A DNA stretch of 64,000 bases from Lysobacter arenosi (GCF_016613475.2 NZ_CP071517.1:1860001-1924000), one strand, 5' to 3'. Numbered from the stretch's first letter, positions 17,936 to 36,435 are shown. Made by a program: numbers and translations. The notes: a model not told the origin generated them from the sequence alone.

Positions 17936-18679
17936 TTACCTCTGTTCGCGGGCCGAACGGCCCGGACGGTCGCTGCGATCACCGCGGTCACCACGGTCAC
18001 CGCGATCGCTGCGCGGCGAATCGTCCTGCTTTTCCTGGCCGACCTGGGAGAAATCGAAGATCTCGCCCTTGTAGACCCATACCTTGATGCCGATGATGCC
18101 GTAGGTCGTCTTGGCTTCAGCGAAGCCATAGTCGATGTCGGCACGCAGCGTGTGAAGCGGAACGCGACCTTCGCGGTACCACTCCGAACGCGCGATCTCG
18201 GCGCCATTCAGACGGCCGGCGACGTTGACCTTGATGCCGAGGGCACCCAGGCGCATCGCGTTGCCGACAGCGCGCTTCATCGCGCGGCGGAACATGATGC
18301 GGCGCTCCAGCTGCTGGGCGATCGACTCGGCGACCAGCTGCGCGTCGAGTTCCGGCTTGCGGACCTCGGTCACGTTGATGTGCGCCGGAACGCCCATCAC
18401 CGTGCTCACTTCCTTGCGCAGCTTTTCGATATCCTCACCACGCTTGCCGATCACCACGCCCGGACGGGCGGTGTGGATCGTCACGCGGGCGTTGTTCGCC
18501 GGACGCTCGATGAAGATCTTGGAGATGCCGGCCTGAGCCAGCTTCTTGCGCAGCAGGTCGCGGACCTTGAGGTCCGCCGCCAGGAACTCGGCGTACTGCT
18601 TCTTGTTGGCAAACCACTTGGAATTCCAATCCTTGGAGATGCCAAGGCGGATGCCAGTCGGATGTACTTTATGACCCAT
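17936..18679 (-). CDS. rpsC: 30S ribosomal protein S3 with a repetitive Arg/Asp tail
   Basis: This 247-residue protein at the mRNA entry tunnel has helicase-like function. It starts [22 protein letters not shown], has the KH domain with [18 protein letters not shown], and the C-terminal [34 protein letters not shown] block. Beyond the conserved core the last 30 residues are a low-complexity tail rich in Asp-Arg, with RGD/DRGDR repeats encoded by tandem 9-base units at about 17965-18012. This is longer and more repetitive than the E. coli tail, although variable tails are common in S3. Confidence 0.98.
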   Translation of the reverse strand: MGHKVHPTGIRLGISKDWNSKWFANKKQYAEFLAADLKVRDLLRKKLAQAGISKIFIERPANNARVTIHTARPGVVIGKRGEDIEKLRKEVSTVMGVPAHINVTEVRKPELDAQLVAESIAQQLERRIMFRRAMKRAVGNAMRLGALGIKVNVAGRLNGAEIARSEWYREGRVPLHTLRADIDYGFAEAKTTYGIIGIKVWVYKGEIFDFSQVGQEKQDDSPRSDRGDRGDRGDRSDRPGRSAREQR

Positions 18680-18693
18680 TGTCTGACTCCGCC

Positions 18694-19029
18694 TTACTTG
18701 CCCGCGCCAACAACCACAGTGATGTGGCTGGTGCGCTTGAGGATGCGGGTGCCGCGGCCCTTTGCACGCGCCATGAAGCGCTTCAGTGCGGGACCTTCGT
18801 CAACCATGATGGTCTTGACCTTGAGCTCGTCGATGTCGGCGCCCTGGTTGTTCTCGGCATTGGCGATGGCGGACTCGACGACCTTGCGGATCATCTGGGC
18901 AGCCTTCTTGTCCGAGAACTTCAGCAGGTTGATGGCGCGTTCGGCCGAGAGACCACGAACCTGGTCAGCGACCAGACGGGCCTTCTGCGGGGAGATGCGC
19001 GCGGTGCGCAGGATGGCTTTCGCTTCCAT
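18694..19029 (-). CDS. rplV: 50S ribosomal protein L22
   Basis: This 111-residue protein has an extended hairpin that lines the exit tunnel and is the classic site of macrolide-resistance changes. It begins [26 protein letters not shown] and has the hairpin [28 protein letters not shown] near its end. The start at 19029 is preferred over 19035 because AAGGAG lies 6 bases upstream of it and directly abuts the other ATG. It lies about 10 bases after rpsS. Confidence 0.97.
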   Translation of the reverse strand: MEAKAILRTARISPQKARLVADQVRGLSAERAINLLKFSDKKAAQMIRKVVESAIANAENNQGADIDELKVKTIMVDEGPALKRFMARAKGRGTRILKRTSHITVVVGAGK

Positions 19030-19039
19030 GGTCATCTCC

Positions 19040-19309
19040 TTACTTGCCCGACTTCTTGTCGCCGCCGTGACCCTTGAAGGTACGGGTCAGGGCGAACTCG
19101 CCAAGCTTGTGGCCAACCATGTTCTCGTTGACGAGCACCGGAATATGGTTCTTGCCGTTGTGCACGGCGATGGTGAAACCCACCATCTCCGGCAGGATCA
19201 TCGAACGACGCGACCAGGTCTTGATCGGCTTCTTGTTGTTACCCGCGGTCTCGACCTTCTTGATCAGATGGTGGTCGACGAACGGGCCTTTCTTCAGTGA
19301 ACGTGCCAT
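19040..19309 (-). CDS. rpsS: 30S ribosomal protein S19
   Basis: This 89-residue protein of the small-subunit head pairs with S13. It starts [20 protein letters not shown] and has the conserved [46 protein letters not shown] core in segments. It lies 6 bases after rplB. Length matches the family. Confidence 0.98.
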   Translation of the reverse strand: MARSLKKGPFVDHHLIKKVETAGNNKKPIKTWSRRSMILPEMVGFTIAVHNGKNHIPVLVNENMVGHKLGEFALTRTFKGHGGDKKSGK

Positions 19310-19315
19310 GGCCGA

Positions 19316-20143
19316 TTAGCTCCTGCGATCGCGCACGATGAACTGCTGGGTGCGCTTGTTCTTGCGGGTCTTGTAACCCTTGGTCGGAACACCCCACGGG
19401 GTGACCGGGTGCGGGTTGCCCTGACCAGCCTTGGCCTCACCACCGCCGTGCGGATGGTCGACCGGGTTCATGGCCGCACCGCGAACGGTCGGACGGACGC
19501 CGCGCCAGCGCTTGGCGCCAGCCTTGCCCAGCTTCTCGAGGTTGTGCTCGTCGTTGCCGACTTCGCCGATGGTGGCGCGGCACTCGGCCGGCACCTTGCG
19601 CATTTCGCCGGAGCGAAGACGCAGCGTGGCGTAGCCCTGCTCGCGAGCGATCAGCTGCACGCCAGCGCCTGCGGCGCGGGCCAGCTGGGCGCCCTTGCCC
19701 GGCTTCATCTCGATGCAATGCACGGTGGAACCGACCGGGATGTTGGTCAGCGGCAGCGTGTTGCCGACCTTGATCGGGGCGTCACGGCCCGCGATCACCT
19801 GGTCACCGTCCTTCAGGCCCTTGGGGGCGATGATGTAACGGCGCTCACCGTCGACGTAGCACAGCAGCGCGATGTGAGCGGTGCGGTTCGGGTCGTATTC
19901 GATGCGCTCGACACGCGCCGGAATGCCTTCCTTGTCGCGCTTGAAGTCGATGATGCGGTAATGCTGCTTGTGACCACCGCCGACGTGGCGGGTGGTGATC
20001 CGGCCGTGGTGGTTACGACCGCCGGTCTTGCCCTGCTTCTCGACGAGCGCCGCGTGCGGCGCGCCCTTGTGCAGGCCCGGGGTCACCACGCGAACCGCGC
20101 TGCGGCGGCCGGGGGAGGTGGGCTTGAAAGTCATCAATGCCAT
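19316..20143 (-). CDS. rplB: 50S ribosomal protein L2
   Basis: This 275-residue protein is essential for subunit association and the peptidyl-transferase centre. It begins [20 protein letters not shown] and includes [22 protein letters not shown] and the near-C-terminal [18 protein letters not shown] loop holding the conserved histidine. It lies 10 bases after rplW. Length is typical (273-275). Confidence 0.98.
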   Translation of the reverse strand: MALMTFKPTSPGRRSAVRVVTPGLHKGAPHAALVEKQGKTGGRNHHGRITTRHVGGGHKQHYRIIDFKRDKEGIPARVERIEYDPNRTAHIALLCYVDGERRYIIAPKGLKDGDQVIAGRDAPIKVGNTLPLTNIPVGSTVHCIEMKPGKGAQLARAAGAGVQLIAREQGYATLRLRSGEMRKVPAECRATIGEVGNDEHNLEKLGKAGAKRWRGVRPTVRGAAMNPVDHPHGGGEAKAGQGNPHPVTPWGVPTKGYKTRKNKRTQQFIVRDRRS

Positions 20144-20153
20144 GGGTCTTTCC

Positions 20154-20450
20154 TCAGGCCTTGGCCATCACGTCGATCGACTGGCCTTCGGCCAGCGTCA
20201 CGTACGCCTTGCGCCAGTCGCCGCGGCTGCCAGAGCGGAACTTGAAGGACTTGTTCTTGCCCTTCACGTTGACCACGTTGACTGCCTCGACCTTGACTTC
20301 GAACAGCTTTTCCACGGCGACCTTGATGTCGGCCTTGGTAGCGTCCGTCGCGACTTCGAAGACGTATTGGTTGGAAACTTCCTGCAGACGTGCGGTCTTT
20401 TCGGACACGCGCGGCGCACGGATGATGTTGTAGAGCTTGGCCTCGTTCAT
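20154..20450 (-). CDS. rplW: 50S ribosomal protein L23
   Basis: This 98-residue protein at the tunnel exit is the docking site for trigger factor and SRP. It has the [23 protein letters not shown] start region and ends in [25 protein letters not shown]. The ATG at 20450 overlaps the rplD stop as ATGA, which favours it over an ATG three codons upstream at 20459. It lies 10 bases before rplB. Confidence 0.97.
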   Translation of the reverse strand: MNEAKLYNIIRAPRVSEKTARLQEVSNQYVFEVATDATKADIKVAVEKLFEVKVEAVNVVNVKGKNKSFKFRSGSRGDWRKAYVTLAEGQSIDVMAKA

Positions 20451-21052
20451 GCCAGCCACTCCTCGATCTTCTTGACGGCGTCAGCGGTGACCACGACCGA
20501 ATCGGCGCCGACGAGGCTGACCGGATCCAGGCCCTGGACGTCACGCACTTCGACGTACGGCAGGTTGCGAGCCGAGAGATACAGGTTCTCGGAAGCGTCC
20601 TCGGTGACGATCAGCGGACGACGACCGACTTCCAGGCCCTTGAGCTTGGCGATCAGGCCCTGCGTCTTCGGCGCGTCGAGGTCGAACGACTCGACGACCA
20701 TGATGCGGCCCTGGCGATTGAGCTCGGACAGGATCGCGGCCATCGCGGCGCGGTACATCTTGCGGTTGACCTTCTGCGCGAAGCTGCGCGGCTTGGCCGC
20801 GAAGGTCACGCCGCCGCCGACGAAGATCGGAGCCGTCAGCGCGCCATGACGCGCACCGCCGCCCTTCTGCTTCTTCGACTTCTTGGTGGTGCCGTTGACT
20901 TCCGAACGGGTCTTCTGCGCCTTGGTACCGGCACGACCGGCATTGCGGTAGGCAACGACCACCTGGTGGACCAGGTCTTCGCTGAATTCGCGGCCGAAGA
21001 TCGCGTCGGAGACCGACAGCGTCTTGGTGCTGTTATTGATGGCGAGTTCCAT
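20447..21052 (-). CDS. rplD: 50S ribosomal protein L4
   Basis: This 201-residue protein has a loop lining the exit tunnel. In E. coli it represses the S10 operon by controlling both translation and transcription in the leader. Blocks seen are [27 protein letters not shown], the loop [22 protein letters not shown], and [21 protein letters not shown]. The start at 21052 has AAGGAG eight bases upstream; an ATG at 21058 is too close to that site. The long rpsJ leader could be its target, but that is untested. Confidence 0.97.
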   Translation of the reverse strand: MELAINNSTKTLSVSDAIFGREFSEDLVHQVVVAYRNAGRAGTKAQKTRSEVNGTTKKSKKQKGGGARHGALTAPIFVGGGVTFAAKPRSFAQKVNRKMYRAAMAAILSELNRQGRIMVVESFDLDAPKTQGLIAKLKGLEVGRRPLIVTEDASENLYLSARNLPYVEVRDVQGLDPVSLVGADSVVVTADAVKKIEEWLA

Positions 21053-21064
21053 CGTCATCTCTCC

Positions 21065-21718
21065 TTATGCCTTGCTCGAGGGACGCACGATGACGTCGCC
21101 GCCCGGCGCGCCCGGCACCGCACCCTTGATCGCGATCAGGCCACGCTCTGCGTCGACCTTGACCACTTCCAGGCGCTGCGTGCTCTGGGTAACCGCGCCC
21201 ATGTGGCCGGCCATCTTCTTGCCCGGGAACACACGGCCCGGCGTCTGGCGCTGGCCGATGGAGCCCGGCGAGCGGTGCGACAGCGAGTTACCGTGCGTCG
21301 CGTCGCCCATGGTGAAGTTCCAGCGCTTGATCGTGCCCTGGAAGCCCTTGCCCTTGGTGACGCCCTGGACATCGACCAGCTGGCCGGCTTCGAAGATGTC
21401 GGCCTTGATCTCGCCGCCGATTTCGAAACCGTTGATCTGGTCGTCTTCAACACGCAGTTCCCACAGGCCACGACCGGCTTCAACCTTCGCCTTGGCGAGG
21501 TGACCGGCTTCGGGCTTGTTGATGAGCGCAGCGCGGCGCACACCGACAGTCACCTGCACGGCGCTGTAGCCGTCGGTTTCCTGGGTCTTGATCTGGGTGA
21601 TCCGGTTCGGGGTGGCCTCGATGAGGGTCACGGGAACCGACTTGCCGTCTTCAGTGAAGAAGCGGCTCATGCCGGCCTTGCGACCGACGATGCCCAACGA
21701 ATATTTCTTCGCGGTCAT
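21065..21718 (-). CDS. rplC: 50S ribosomal protein L3
   Basis: This 217-residue early-assembly protein reaches toward the peptidyl-transferase centre. It starts [27 protein letters not shown] and has the signature [49 protein letters not shown] in pieces, including the glutamine that is methylated in E. coli. It lies 10 bases after rpsJ and 12 before rplD. Length is normal. Confidence 0.98.
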   Translation of the reverse strand: MTAKKYSLGIVGRKAGMSRFFTEDGKSVPVTLIEATPNRITQIKTQETDGYSAVQVTVGVRRAALINKPEAGHLAKAKVEAGRGLWELRVEDDQINGFEIGGEIKADIFEAGQLVDVQGVTKGKGFQGTIKRWNFTMGDATHGNSLSHRSPGSIGQRQTPGRVFPGKKMAGHMGAVTQSTQRLEVVKVDAERGLIAIKGAVPGAPGGDVIVRPSSKA

Positions 21719-21728
21719 GGTGGTGGCC

Positions 21729-22040
<312 letters not shown>

Positions 22041-22357
22041 GACGGAATTCCTTACGTTAAAAGAGCGACGGGCCGGCTTCTGGGTGTGCCGAACCCCTGG
22101 AATACGCAAACACCCCGGAGCTGCACCCTCGCTCCGGAGCTTCCCTGCCTCAAAAAACAAGGCAGACCGGTTTCCCGATCCGCCCAGACGGTGGAGTAGA
22201 ACGCACGAAGCGCCCCGTTTAGCGTTCCTTGGAAGCCCGAGGGCCCAGAACGTACGGAGCGTTGCCGTGCGACATGTCCATGTCTGGCGAATACGAGGCG
22301 CGTCCTGCACCTCATTTCGCTGGTTGCGGGGCCTTCTTGAAGGAAGGTCCGCAGTGG
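22041..22357 (-). promoter_or_regulatory. Long structured leader of the S10 operon
   Basis: The predicted transcript has about 317 untranslated bases before rpsJ. Bases 22289-22319 (about 38-68 nt after the start site) form a GAGG-UGC/GCG-CCUC hairpin with an AGGAC loop. The same element stands at the same distance from the distal str operon start (27102-27133). In E. coli the S10 leader is the target of L4 regulation. Whether this leader works that way is inference. A weak 87-codon reading frame starts inside the hairpin (22315 to 22052) and is probably not coding. Confidence 0.6.
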
Positions 22358-22363
22358 TCGTGC

Positions 22364-22393
22364 ATTCTAACCGGATATCCACAGGTTGTGCAA
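22364..22393 (-). promoter_or_regulatory. S10 operon promoter
   Basis: On the minus strand TTGCAC (22388-22393) and TAGAAT (22364-22369) are separated by 18 bases, with CCGGT directly before the -10. The distal str operon promoter has the same spacer length and the same ATCCGGT context, which supports both. Confidence 0.75.
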
Positions 22394-22400
22394 GCACGAA

Positions 22401-22436
22401 CCGGGAACCCGGGAGAAGGGGGCATTCAGCCCCCCC
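22401..22436 (-). terminator. Possible terminator after tufA
   Basis: GGGGGC (22418-22423) pairs with GCCCCC (22429-22434), and CCGGG-AA-CCCGG lies next to it at 22401-22412. No U-run follows, so it may only partly end tufA transcription before the S10 promoter. Confidence 0.4.
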
Positions 22437-22463
22437 TCCCCTGCCGCTATGCCAGCCGGGGTA

Positions 22464-23654
22464 TTACTTGATGATCTTCGCCACGACGCCGGCGCCGACG
22501 GTGCGGCCGCCTTCGCGGATTGCGAAGCGCAGGCCTTCGTCCATCGCGACCGGGTTGATCAGTGAGACGACCATCTTGATGTTGTCGCCCGGCATGACCA
22601 TCTCGACGCCTTCCGGCAGCGTCACTGCGCCGGTGATGTCGGTCGTGCGGAAGTAGAACTGCGGACGGTAGCCCTTGAAGAACGGGGTGTGACGGCCGCC
22701 CTCGTCCTTCGACAGCACGTACACCTCGGCTTCGAACTCGGTGTGCGGGGTGATCGAACCCGGCTTGCACAGCACCTGGCCGCGCTCGACGTCGTCACGC
22801 TTGGTGCCGCGCAGCAGCAGACCGGCGTTGTCGCCTGCCTGACCCTGGTCGAGCAGCTTGCGGAACATCTCGACGCCGGTGACGGTCGTCTTCTGGGTCG
22901 GACGGATACCGACGATTTCGATTTCGTCGCCGACCTTGATGATGCCGCGCTCGATACGGCCGGTCACCACGGTGCCGCGGCCCGAGATCGAGAACACGTC
23001 TTCCACCGGCATCAGGAACGCCTTGTCGACGTCACGCTGCGGCTCCGGGATGAAGGTGTCGAGCGCGTCGACCAGCTTCAGGATCGCCGGCACGCCGATT
23101 TCCGACTGGTCGCCTTCCAGCGCCAGACGGGCCGAACCGTGGATGATCGGGGTGTCGTCGCCCGGGAAGTCGTACTTCGACAGCAGCTCACGGACTTCCA
23201 TCTCGACCAGCTCGAGCAGCTCGGCGTCGTCGACCATGTCGGCCTTGTTCAGGAACACGACGATGTACGGCACGCCGACCTGGCGCGACAGCAGGATGTG
23301 CTCGCGCGTCTGCGGCATCGGGCCGTCAGCGGCCGAGCACACCAGGATCGCGCCGTCCATCTGCGCCGCACCCGTGATCATGTTCTTCACGTAGTCGGCG
23401 TGGCCCGGGCAGTCCACGTGTGCGTAGTGGCGGTTCGGGCTCTCGTACTCGACGTGTGCGGTCGAGATCGTGATGCCGCGAGCCTTCTCTTCCGGCGCCG
23501 CGTCGATCGCGTCGTACGCCTTGAACTCGCCACCGAAACGCTCCGCGCCCACCTTCGTCAGTGCCGCCGTCAGCGTCGTCTTGCCGTGGTCGACGTGACC
23601 GATCGTGCCCACGTTCACGTGCGGCTTGGTGCGCTCAAACTTACCCTTGGCCAT
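22464..23654 (-). CDS. tufA: Elongation factor Tu (first copy, str operon)
   Basis: This 396-residue GTPase delivers aminoacyl-tRNA to the ribosome. It has [13 protein letters not shown] (G1), [17 protein letters not shown] (G3), [23 protein letters not shown] (G4) and SARLALEGD, then the two beta-barrel domains ending VVAKIIK. The protein is identical to the copy at 40059-41249, and the DNA of the two coding regions looks identical too, while flanking bases differ at once on both sides. It lies 78 bases after fusA, as in the usual str operon rpsL-rpsG-fusA-tufA. Confidence 0.99.
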   Translation of the reverse strand: MAKGKFERTKPHVNVGTIGHVDHGKTTLTAALTKVGAERFGGEFKAYDAIDAAPEEKARGITISTAHVEYESPNRHYAHVDCPGHADYVKNMITGAAQMDGAILVCSAADGPMPQTREHILLSRQVGVPYIVVFLNKADMVDDAELLELVEMEVRELLSKYDFPGDDTPIIHGSARLALEGDQSEIGVPAILKLVDALDTFIPEPQRDVDKAFLMPVEDVFSISGRGTVVTGRIERGIIKVGDEIEIVGIRPTQKTTVTGVEMFRKLLDQGQAGDNAGLLLRGTKRDDVERGQVLCKPGSITPHTEFEAEVYVLSKDEGGRHTPFFKGYRPQFYFRTTDITGAVTLPEGVEMVMPGDNIKMVVSLINPVAMDEGLRFAIREGGRTVGAGVVAKIIK

Positions 23655-23732
23655 GATTGTCTCTCTTTAAAGTTTATTGCTTGTTCTGTGGTAACGAGGC
23701 GCCGGCGAGGGCCGGCGCCACGGGGACTTCAA

Positions 23733-25853
23733 TTAACCGCCCTTCTTCATCACCGCATCGGCGATGTTGTTCGGGGCTTCGGCGTAATGGTCGAACTCCA
23801 TCGTGAACGTCGCGCGACCCTGGGTCAGCGAACGGATCGTGGTGGCGTAACCGAACATCTCACCCAGCGGCACCATCGCGTTGATGGTCTTGCCCGACGG
23901 CGTGTCGTCCTGGCCCTGGAGCAGGCCGCGACGACGGCTCAGGTCGCCCATCACGTCGCCGACGTACTCTTCCGGCGTCACGACTTCGACCTTCATCATC
24001 GGCTCGAGCAGGACCGGATCGGCCTTGCGGAAGCCTTCCTTGAACGCCATCGACGAGGCGAGCTTGAACGCCATTTCCGACGAGTCGACGTCGTGGTAGG
24101 AACCGAACACGAGCTTGACCTTCACGCCCACGACCGGGAAGCCGGCCAGCGGACCGCTGGTGATCGTCTCGCGCAGGCCCTTCTCGACCGCCGGGATGAA
24201 CTCCTTCGGAATCACGCCGCCGGTGATGTCGTTGACGAACAGGAAATCGTTCTCGACATCCTCGTTGGCACGATCGGCTTCGTTCATCGGCGACAGCTCG
24301 ATGACGACGTGGCCGTACTGGCCCTTACCGCCCGACTGCTTGGCGTGCTTGTAGTCCGACTTGACGTCCGACTTGCGGATGGTCTCGCGGTACGCCACCT
24401 GCGGCTTGCCGACATTGGCCTCGACATTGAACTCGCGACGCATGCGGTCGACGATGATGTCCAGGTGCAACTCGCCCATGCCGGCGATGATGGTCTGGCC
24501 CGACTCTTCGTCCGTGCGAACGCGGAACGAGGGATCTTCCTGCGCCAGACGGCCCAGGGCCATGCCCATCTTTTCCTGGTCGGACTTGGTCTTCGGTTCG
24601 ACCGCCATCGAGATGACGGGCTCCGGGAAGATCATGCGCTCGAGGGTGATGACGTGATCCTGCGCGCACAGCGTGTCGCCGGTGGTCACGTCCTTCAGGC
24701 CCACGGCCGCGGCGATGTCGCCGGCGCGGACTTCCTTGATCTCGTCACGCTGGTTGGCGTGCATCTGCAGGATGCGGCCCACGCGCTCCTTCTTCGACTT
24801 GACCGGGTTGTACACCTGGTCGCCGGAGTTGAGCACGCCCGAGTAGACGCGGAAGAAGGTCAGCGAACCGACGAACGGGTCGGTCATGATCTTGAAGGCA
24901 AGCGCGGAGAACGGCTCGGTGTCGAGCGCCTTGCGGGTGTCTTCCTTCTCGTCTTCGTCGATGCCCTGGACCGGCGGACGGTCGGCCGGCGACGGCAGCA
25001 GGTTGATCACGCCGTCGAGCATGGCCTGCACGCCCTTGTTCTTGAAGGCCGAGCCGCAGAAGACAGGCACGATCTCGACGCGCAGCGTGCGCTCGCGCAG
25101 ACCAGCAACGATCTCCACTTCGCTCAGCTCGCCTTCGTTGAGGTACTTGTCCATCAGCTCTTCGGACGCTTCGGCGGCGGCTTCGATCATGAAGCTGCGC
25201 GCTGCCTCGGCCTTGGCCTGCAGGTCCGCCGGGATCTCGCGGTACTCGAACACGGTGCCCTGCGAGGCGACATCCCAGTGGATGGCCTTCATCTTGAGCA
25301 GGTCGACCACGCCTTCGAAGCCGTCTTCGGCGCCGATCGGCACCTGCATCGGCACGGCGTAGGCGCCCAGGCGCGAACGCAGCTGCTCAACGACCTTGTC
25401 GAAGTTGGCGCCGGTACGGTCCATCTTGTTGACGAATGCCATGCGCGGCACCGAGTACTTGTTGGCCTGACGCCACACGGTCTCGGACTGCGGCTGCACG
25501 CCACCGACGGCGCACAGCACGAACACCGCACCGTCGAGCACGCGCAGCGAACGCTCGACTTCGATGGTGAAGTCGACGTGGCCAGGGGTGTCGATGATGT
25601 TGAAGCGGTGCTCAGGCAAGGACTTGTCCATGCCCTTCCAGAACGCGGTCGTAGCGGCCGACGTAATGGTGATGCCGCGCTCCTGCTCCTGTTCCATCCA
25701 GTCCATCGTCGCTGCACCTTCGTGCACTTCGCCGATCTTGTGGCTGACACCGGTGTAGAACAGGATGCGTTCGGACGTGGTGGTCTTGCCGGCATCGATG
25801 TGGGCCATGATGCCGAAGTTGCGGTAACGCTCGATGGGAGTGGTGCGAGCCAC
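23733..25853 (-). CDS. fusA: Elongation factor G
   Basis: This 706-residue translocase moves tRNA and mRNA through the ribosome. Motifs are [19 protein letters not shown] (G1), [20 protein letters not shown] (G3), [10 protein letters not shown] (G4), the domain IV loop GGKGQYGHV and the domain V end. Length and motifs fit the ribosome-translocating form rather than a recycling paralogue. It lies between rpsG and tufA. The 150-base spacer upstream is filled with hairpins. Confidence 0.98.
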   Translation of the reverse strand: MARTTPIERYRNFGIMAHIDAGKTTTSERILFYTGVSHKIGEVHEGAATMDWMEQEQERGITITSAATTAFWKGMDKSLPEHRFNIIDTPGHVDFTIEVERSLRVLDGAVFVLCAVGGVQPQSETVWRQANKYSVPRMAFVNKMDRTGANFDKVVEQLRSRLGAYAVPMQVPIGAEDGFEGVVDLLKMKAIHWDVASQGTVFEYREIPADLQAKAEAARSFMIEAAAEASEELMDKYLNEGELSEVEIVAGLRERTLRVEIVPVFCGSAFKNKGVQAMLDGVINLLPSPADRPPVQGIDEDEKEDTRKALDTEPFSALAFKIMTDPFVGSLTFFRVYSGVLNSGDQVYNPVKSKKERVGRILQMHANQRDEIKEVRAGDIAAAVGLKDVTTGDTLCAQDHVITLERMIFPEPVISMAVEPKTKSDQEKMGMALGRLAQEDPSFRVRTDEESGQTIIAGMGELHLDIIVDRMRREFNVEANVGKPQVAYRETIRKSDVKSDYKHAKQSGGKGQYGHVVIELSPMNEADRANEDVENDFLFVNDITGGVIPKEFIPAVEKGLRETITSGPLAGFPVVGVKVKLVFGSYHDVDSSEMAFKLASSMAFKEGFRKADPVLLEPMMKVEVVTPEEYVGDVMGDLSRRRGLLQGQDDTPSGKTINAMVPLGEMFGYATTIRSLTQGRATFTMEFDHYAEAPNNIADAVMKKGG

Positions 25854-25893
25854 GGGACCCTCTCGTAAGTTTTCGAATTCCAGATGGCCGGAC

Positions 25894-25990
25894 GCCGCCT
25901 CAAAGGCGGCCTCCGGTTCGCATGGCGGCTTTCTCGCCGCCGCGGCAGCACATGTCGTGCTGCTGAGTGGGACGACCCCCTATATGGGGG
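25894..25990 (-). other. Array of four small hairpins between rpsG and fusA
   Basis: Within 97 bases there are stems 25894-25900/25904-25910 (7 bp), 25924-25929/25936-25941 (6 bp), 25945-25951/25957-25963 (7 bp) and 25976-25980/25986-25990 (5 bp around TATAT). The run fills most of the gap between rpsG and fusA. In E. coli the rpsL-rpsG gap, not this one, holds the S7 repressor site. No function can be assigned. Confidence 0.6.
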
Positions 25991-26003
25991 CGCCCGGCTC
26001 AGA

Positions 26004-26471
26004 TCACCAGCGGTAGTGGGCGAACGCCTTGTTCGCTTCCGCCATGCGGTGGGTTTCTTCGCGCTTCTTGATGGCGCCGCCGCGGCTTTCCGAGGCGTCG
26101 ATCAGTTCGGCAGCGAGCTTGCGCGGCATGGTGTTCTCGCCGCGCTTGCGCGCCGACTCGATCAGCCAGCGCATTGCCAGCGCCATGCGACGCGAAGCAC
26201 GGACTTCGACCGGCACCTGGTAGGTGGCACCGCCGACGCGACGCGACTTCACTTCGACCGCAGGCGAAACGTTGCCCAGTGCCTTCTCGACGAGCTCGAG
26301 GGCATTGGGGTTCTTCTCGCTGATGACATCCATCGCGCCGTAGACGATCTTCTCGGCGACCGACTTCTTGCCGCTCTGCATGACCATGTTGATGAAACGG
26401 GCGATCGTCTCGCTGCCGTGCTTGGGGTCCGGCAGGACCGAACGCTGAGGGGTGGAACCTTTACGCGACAT
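26004..26471 (-). CDS. rpsG: 30S ribosomal protein S7
   Basis: This 155-residue protein nucleates the small-subunit head and, in E. coli, represses the str operon. It begins [31 protein letters not shown] and has the [33 protein letters not shown] block and [14 protein letters not shown] end. The spacing from rpsL is 53 bases. Length matches the family. Confidence 0.98.
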   Translation of the reverse strand: MSRKGSTPQRSVLPDPKHGSETIARFINMVMQSGKKSVAEKIVYGAMDVISEKNPNALELVEKALGNVSPAVEVKSRRVGGATYQVPVEVRASRRMALAMRWLIESARKRGENTMPRKLAAELIDASESRGGAIKKREETHRMAEANKAFAHYRW

Positions 26472-26524
26472 GGTGCGTACCTATTCTCGTGATTCTTGTA
26501 CGGAGACCGAAACGGTCGTCCGGC

Positions 26525-26899
26525 TTAGGACTTCGGACGCTTGGCGCCGTACTTGGAGCGGCTCTGGCGACGCTTGGCGACACCGGCGGCATCGAGCGAG
26601 CCACGCACGGTGTGGTAGCGCACGCCCGGCAGGTCCTTGACGCGACCGCCGCGGATCAGCACGACCGAGTGCTCCTGAAGGTTGTGGCCTTCGCCGCCGA
26701 TGTACGAGATGACCTCGTAACCGTTGGTCAGGCGCACCTTGGCGACCTTACGCAGAGCCGAGTTCGGCTTCTTCGGGGTCGTGGTGTACACGCGGGTGCA
26801 AACGCCACGACGCTGCGGGCAGTTCGCGAGCGCCGGCGAGGCACTCTTGTAGGTGGTCGCCTGCCGCGGCTTGCGGACCAGCTGATTGATCGTCGCCAT
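26525..26899 (-). CDS. rpsL: 30S ribosomal protein S12
   Basis: This 124-residue protein at the decoding centre begins [13 protein letters not shown] and carries [18 protein letters not shown] and [17 protein letters not shown]. The lysines where streptomycin resistance usually arises (in KKPNSA and RVKDLP) are both wild type. The ATG at 26899 is set by homology and ribosome site GAGTTCCAG. The longer in-frame extension overlaps the two predicted promoters. It is the first gene of the str operon. Confidence 0.98.
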   Translation of the reverse strand: MATINQLVRKPRQATTYKSASPALANCPQRRGVCTRVYTTTPKKPNSALRKVAKVRLTNGYEVISYIGGEGHNLQEHSVVLIRGGRVKDLPGVRYHTVRGSLDAAGVAKRRQSRSKYGAKRPKS

Positions 26900-26985
26900 C
26901 TGGAACTCTTTGAAGAAGGCCTGGATTGGCCTTTCGTGGAAAAACGAACGGCACGCCGGGGCAACCCGGCATACCGAGACGAAAA

Positions 26986-27015
26986 AGTATAGCCCGCGTC
27001 CGACGTCACCGTCAA
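26986..27015 (-). promoter_or_regulatory. Proximal promoter of the str (rpsL) operon
   Basis: TTGACG (27010-27015) and TATACT (26986-26991) are separated by 18 bases on the minus strand, about 87 bases before the rpsL start. This is a near-consensus promoter, downstream of a second one at 27176-27205. Confidence 0.8.
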
Positions 27016-27101
27016 CGCGAGCTAAACCGTGTGTTCCGCCCGGGCCGCCGAAGGCAGCCTGCGAGGTCGGAACTTCACTGCGATCCCGCCCATCCTGGGC
27101 C

Positions 27102-27133
27102 GAACACGAGGCGCATCCTGCATCCTCATTTCG
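27102..27133 (-). promoter_or_regulatory. Leader hairpin shared with the S10 operon
   Basis: These 32 bases match 22289-22319 in the S10 leader at 29 of 32 aligned columns. On the minus strand they fold as GAGG...CCUC with a UGC/GCG inner stem and AGGAU loop. The element lies about 36 bases after the distal start site, as in the S10 leader (about 38). Only transcripts from the distal promoter contain it. The whole 26900-27268 gap holds this element, two promoters and the rpoC terminator; I see no gene in it. Confidence 0.65.
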
Positions 27134-27175
27134 TGATCTGGACGACCCCACGAGGGGGCTGTCGGTATTTCCGTA

Positions 27176-27205
27176 ATTGTAACCGGATTTGCCGCGCCAA
27201 TCCAA
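27176..27205 (-). promoter_or_regulatory. Distal promoter of the str operon
   Basis: TTGGAT (27200-27205) and TACAAT (27176-27181) are 18 bases apart on the minus strand. The ATCCGGT before the -10 is the same as in the S10 promoter. Confidence 0.65.
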
Positions 27206-27232
27206 GCCGGCCAGGCCAATCCGGGGTGGGAA

Positions 27233-27255
27233 CAGGGCGGGAAATTCCCGCCCTG
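27233..27255 (-). terminator. Hairpin after rpoC, probable terminator
   Basis: CAGGGCGGG (27233-27241) pairs with CCCGCCCTG (27247-27255) 13 bases past the rpoC stop. It is followed on the minus strand only by TTCCC, so termination may be partial. Confidence 0.6.
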
Positions 27256-27268
27256 CCCCGTCTGCTGC

Positions 27269-31499
<4,231 letters not shown>

Positions 31500-31557
31500 G
31501 GTTTTCTCCGGGAATCGGGAATAGAGATCGGGGAAGCGTCAGATCGGGCTTCTGGGC

Positions 31558-31590
31558 GGGAGCCGGTCGCTTGCGCGATGGCCGGCTCCC
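31558..31590 (-). other. Strong hairpin in the rpoB-rpoC spacer
   Basis: GGGAGCCGG (31558-31566) pairs with CCGGCTCCC (31582-31590), enclosing a TCGC/GCGA stem around TTGC: 13 bp with a 3-nt bulge. It starts 23 bases past the rpoB stop. It may be an RNase III-type processing site or mild attenuator between beta and beta'. Confidence 0.6.
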
Positions 31591-31612
31591 TTCCGGACTG
31601 CCCTGAGTTTCC

Positions 31613-35794
<4,182 letters not shown>

Positions 35795-35953
35795 GGTGAG
35801 CTACCGCCTCGGAGATTTTCGGTGGTTCGCCTGCGCGGCAAACCGGGGGATCAAAATTGCCAGTGGGAAGTCGCTGGTATTGCCGGCACCAGCACGCCTT
35901 CTCCCGCTACTTCCGACTGTCAACTCGTTGGGTAACGCTTGTTTCCGCCGCCC

Positions 35954-36003
35954 CTTGAAGGCATCCCTTCAAGAACGGCCAAAGGCCGGGGACTTTCGTC
36001 CCC
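35954..36003 (-). terminator. Attenuator-like hairpins between rplL and rpoB
   Basis: Reading the minus strand after rplL: GGGGAC-GAAA-GTCCCC (35988-36003), GGCC-TTT-GGCC (about 35978-35987), then CTTGAAGG-GATG-CCTTCAAG (35954-35973). A rplL-rpoB attenuator is well known in E. coli and lowers rpoBC expression. The position and structures here fit that role, although U-runs are short. Confidence 0.65.
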
Positions 36004-36063
36004 AGCCTCAGGTGGTCGCCAGTACTACGCTCTTAACCAAGAGCCGGCGACACAAGTACTGAA

Positions 36064-36435
36064 TTACTTCAGCTCGACCGATGCGCCGGCAGCCTCGAGG
36101 TCCTTCTTGAACTTCTCGGCGTCGTCCTTCGAGACGGCTTCCTTGACGGTCTGCGGAGCACCCTCGACGAGGTCCTTCGCTTCCTTCAGGCCCAGGCCGG
36201 TGATGGCGCGGACGGCCTTGATGACTTCGACCTTCTTCTCGCCGGCAGCCTTCAGGATGACGTTGAACTCGGTCTGCTCTTCGACGACGGCGGCGGCAAC
36301 GGCCGGGCCGGCAGCGACGACCGGAGCGGCGGCGGAGACGCCGAACTTCTCTTCGATCGCCTTGACCAGCTCCATCACCTCGAGAAGGGTCTTCTCGGCA
36401 ATGGCGTCGACGATCTGTTCGTTGGACAGGGACAT
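36064..36435 (-). CDS. rplL: 50S ribosomal protein L7/L12
   Basis: This 123-residue stalk protein binds elongation factors. It shows the N-terminal dimerisation segment ([33 protein letters not shown]), an alanine-rich flexible hinge and the C-terminal factor-binding domain ([43 protein letters not shown]). It lies about 80 bases after rplJ. Length is normal. Confidence 0.98.
   Translation of the reverse strand: MSLSNEQIVDAIAEKTLLEVMELVKAIEEKFGVSAAAPVVAAGPAVAAAVVEEQTEFNVILKAAGEKKVEVIKAVRAITGLGLKEAKDLVEGAPQTVKEAVSKDDAEKFKKDLEAAGASVELK

Noticed and set aside
22052..22315. 87-codon frame in the S10 leader as an upstream peptide gene
   Set aside because: The start lies inside the conserved hairpin, there is no ribosome site, and the matching str leader encodes a different peptide length. 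RNA conservation explains the similarity better.
22689..25868. 1059-codon frame antisense to tufA and fusA
   Set aside because: It is a mirror of strongly codon-biased genes, with no homology or ribosome site.
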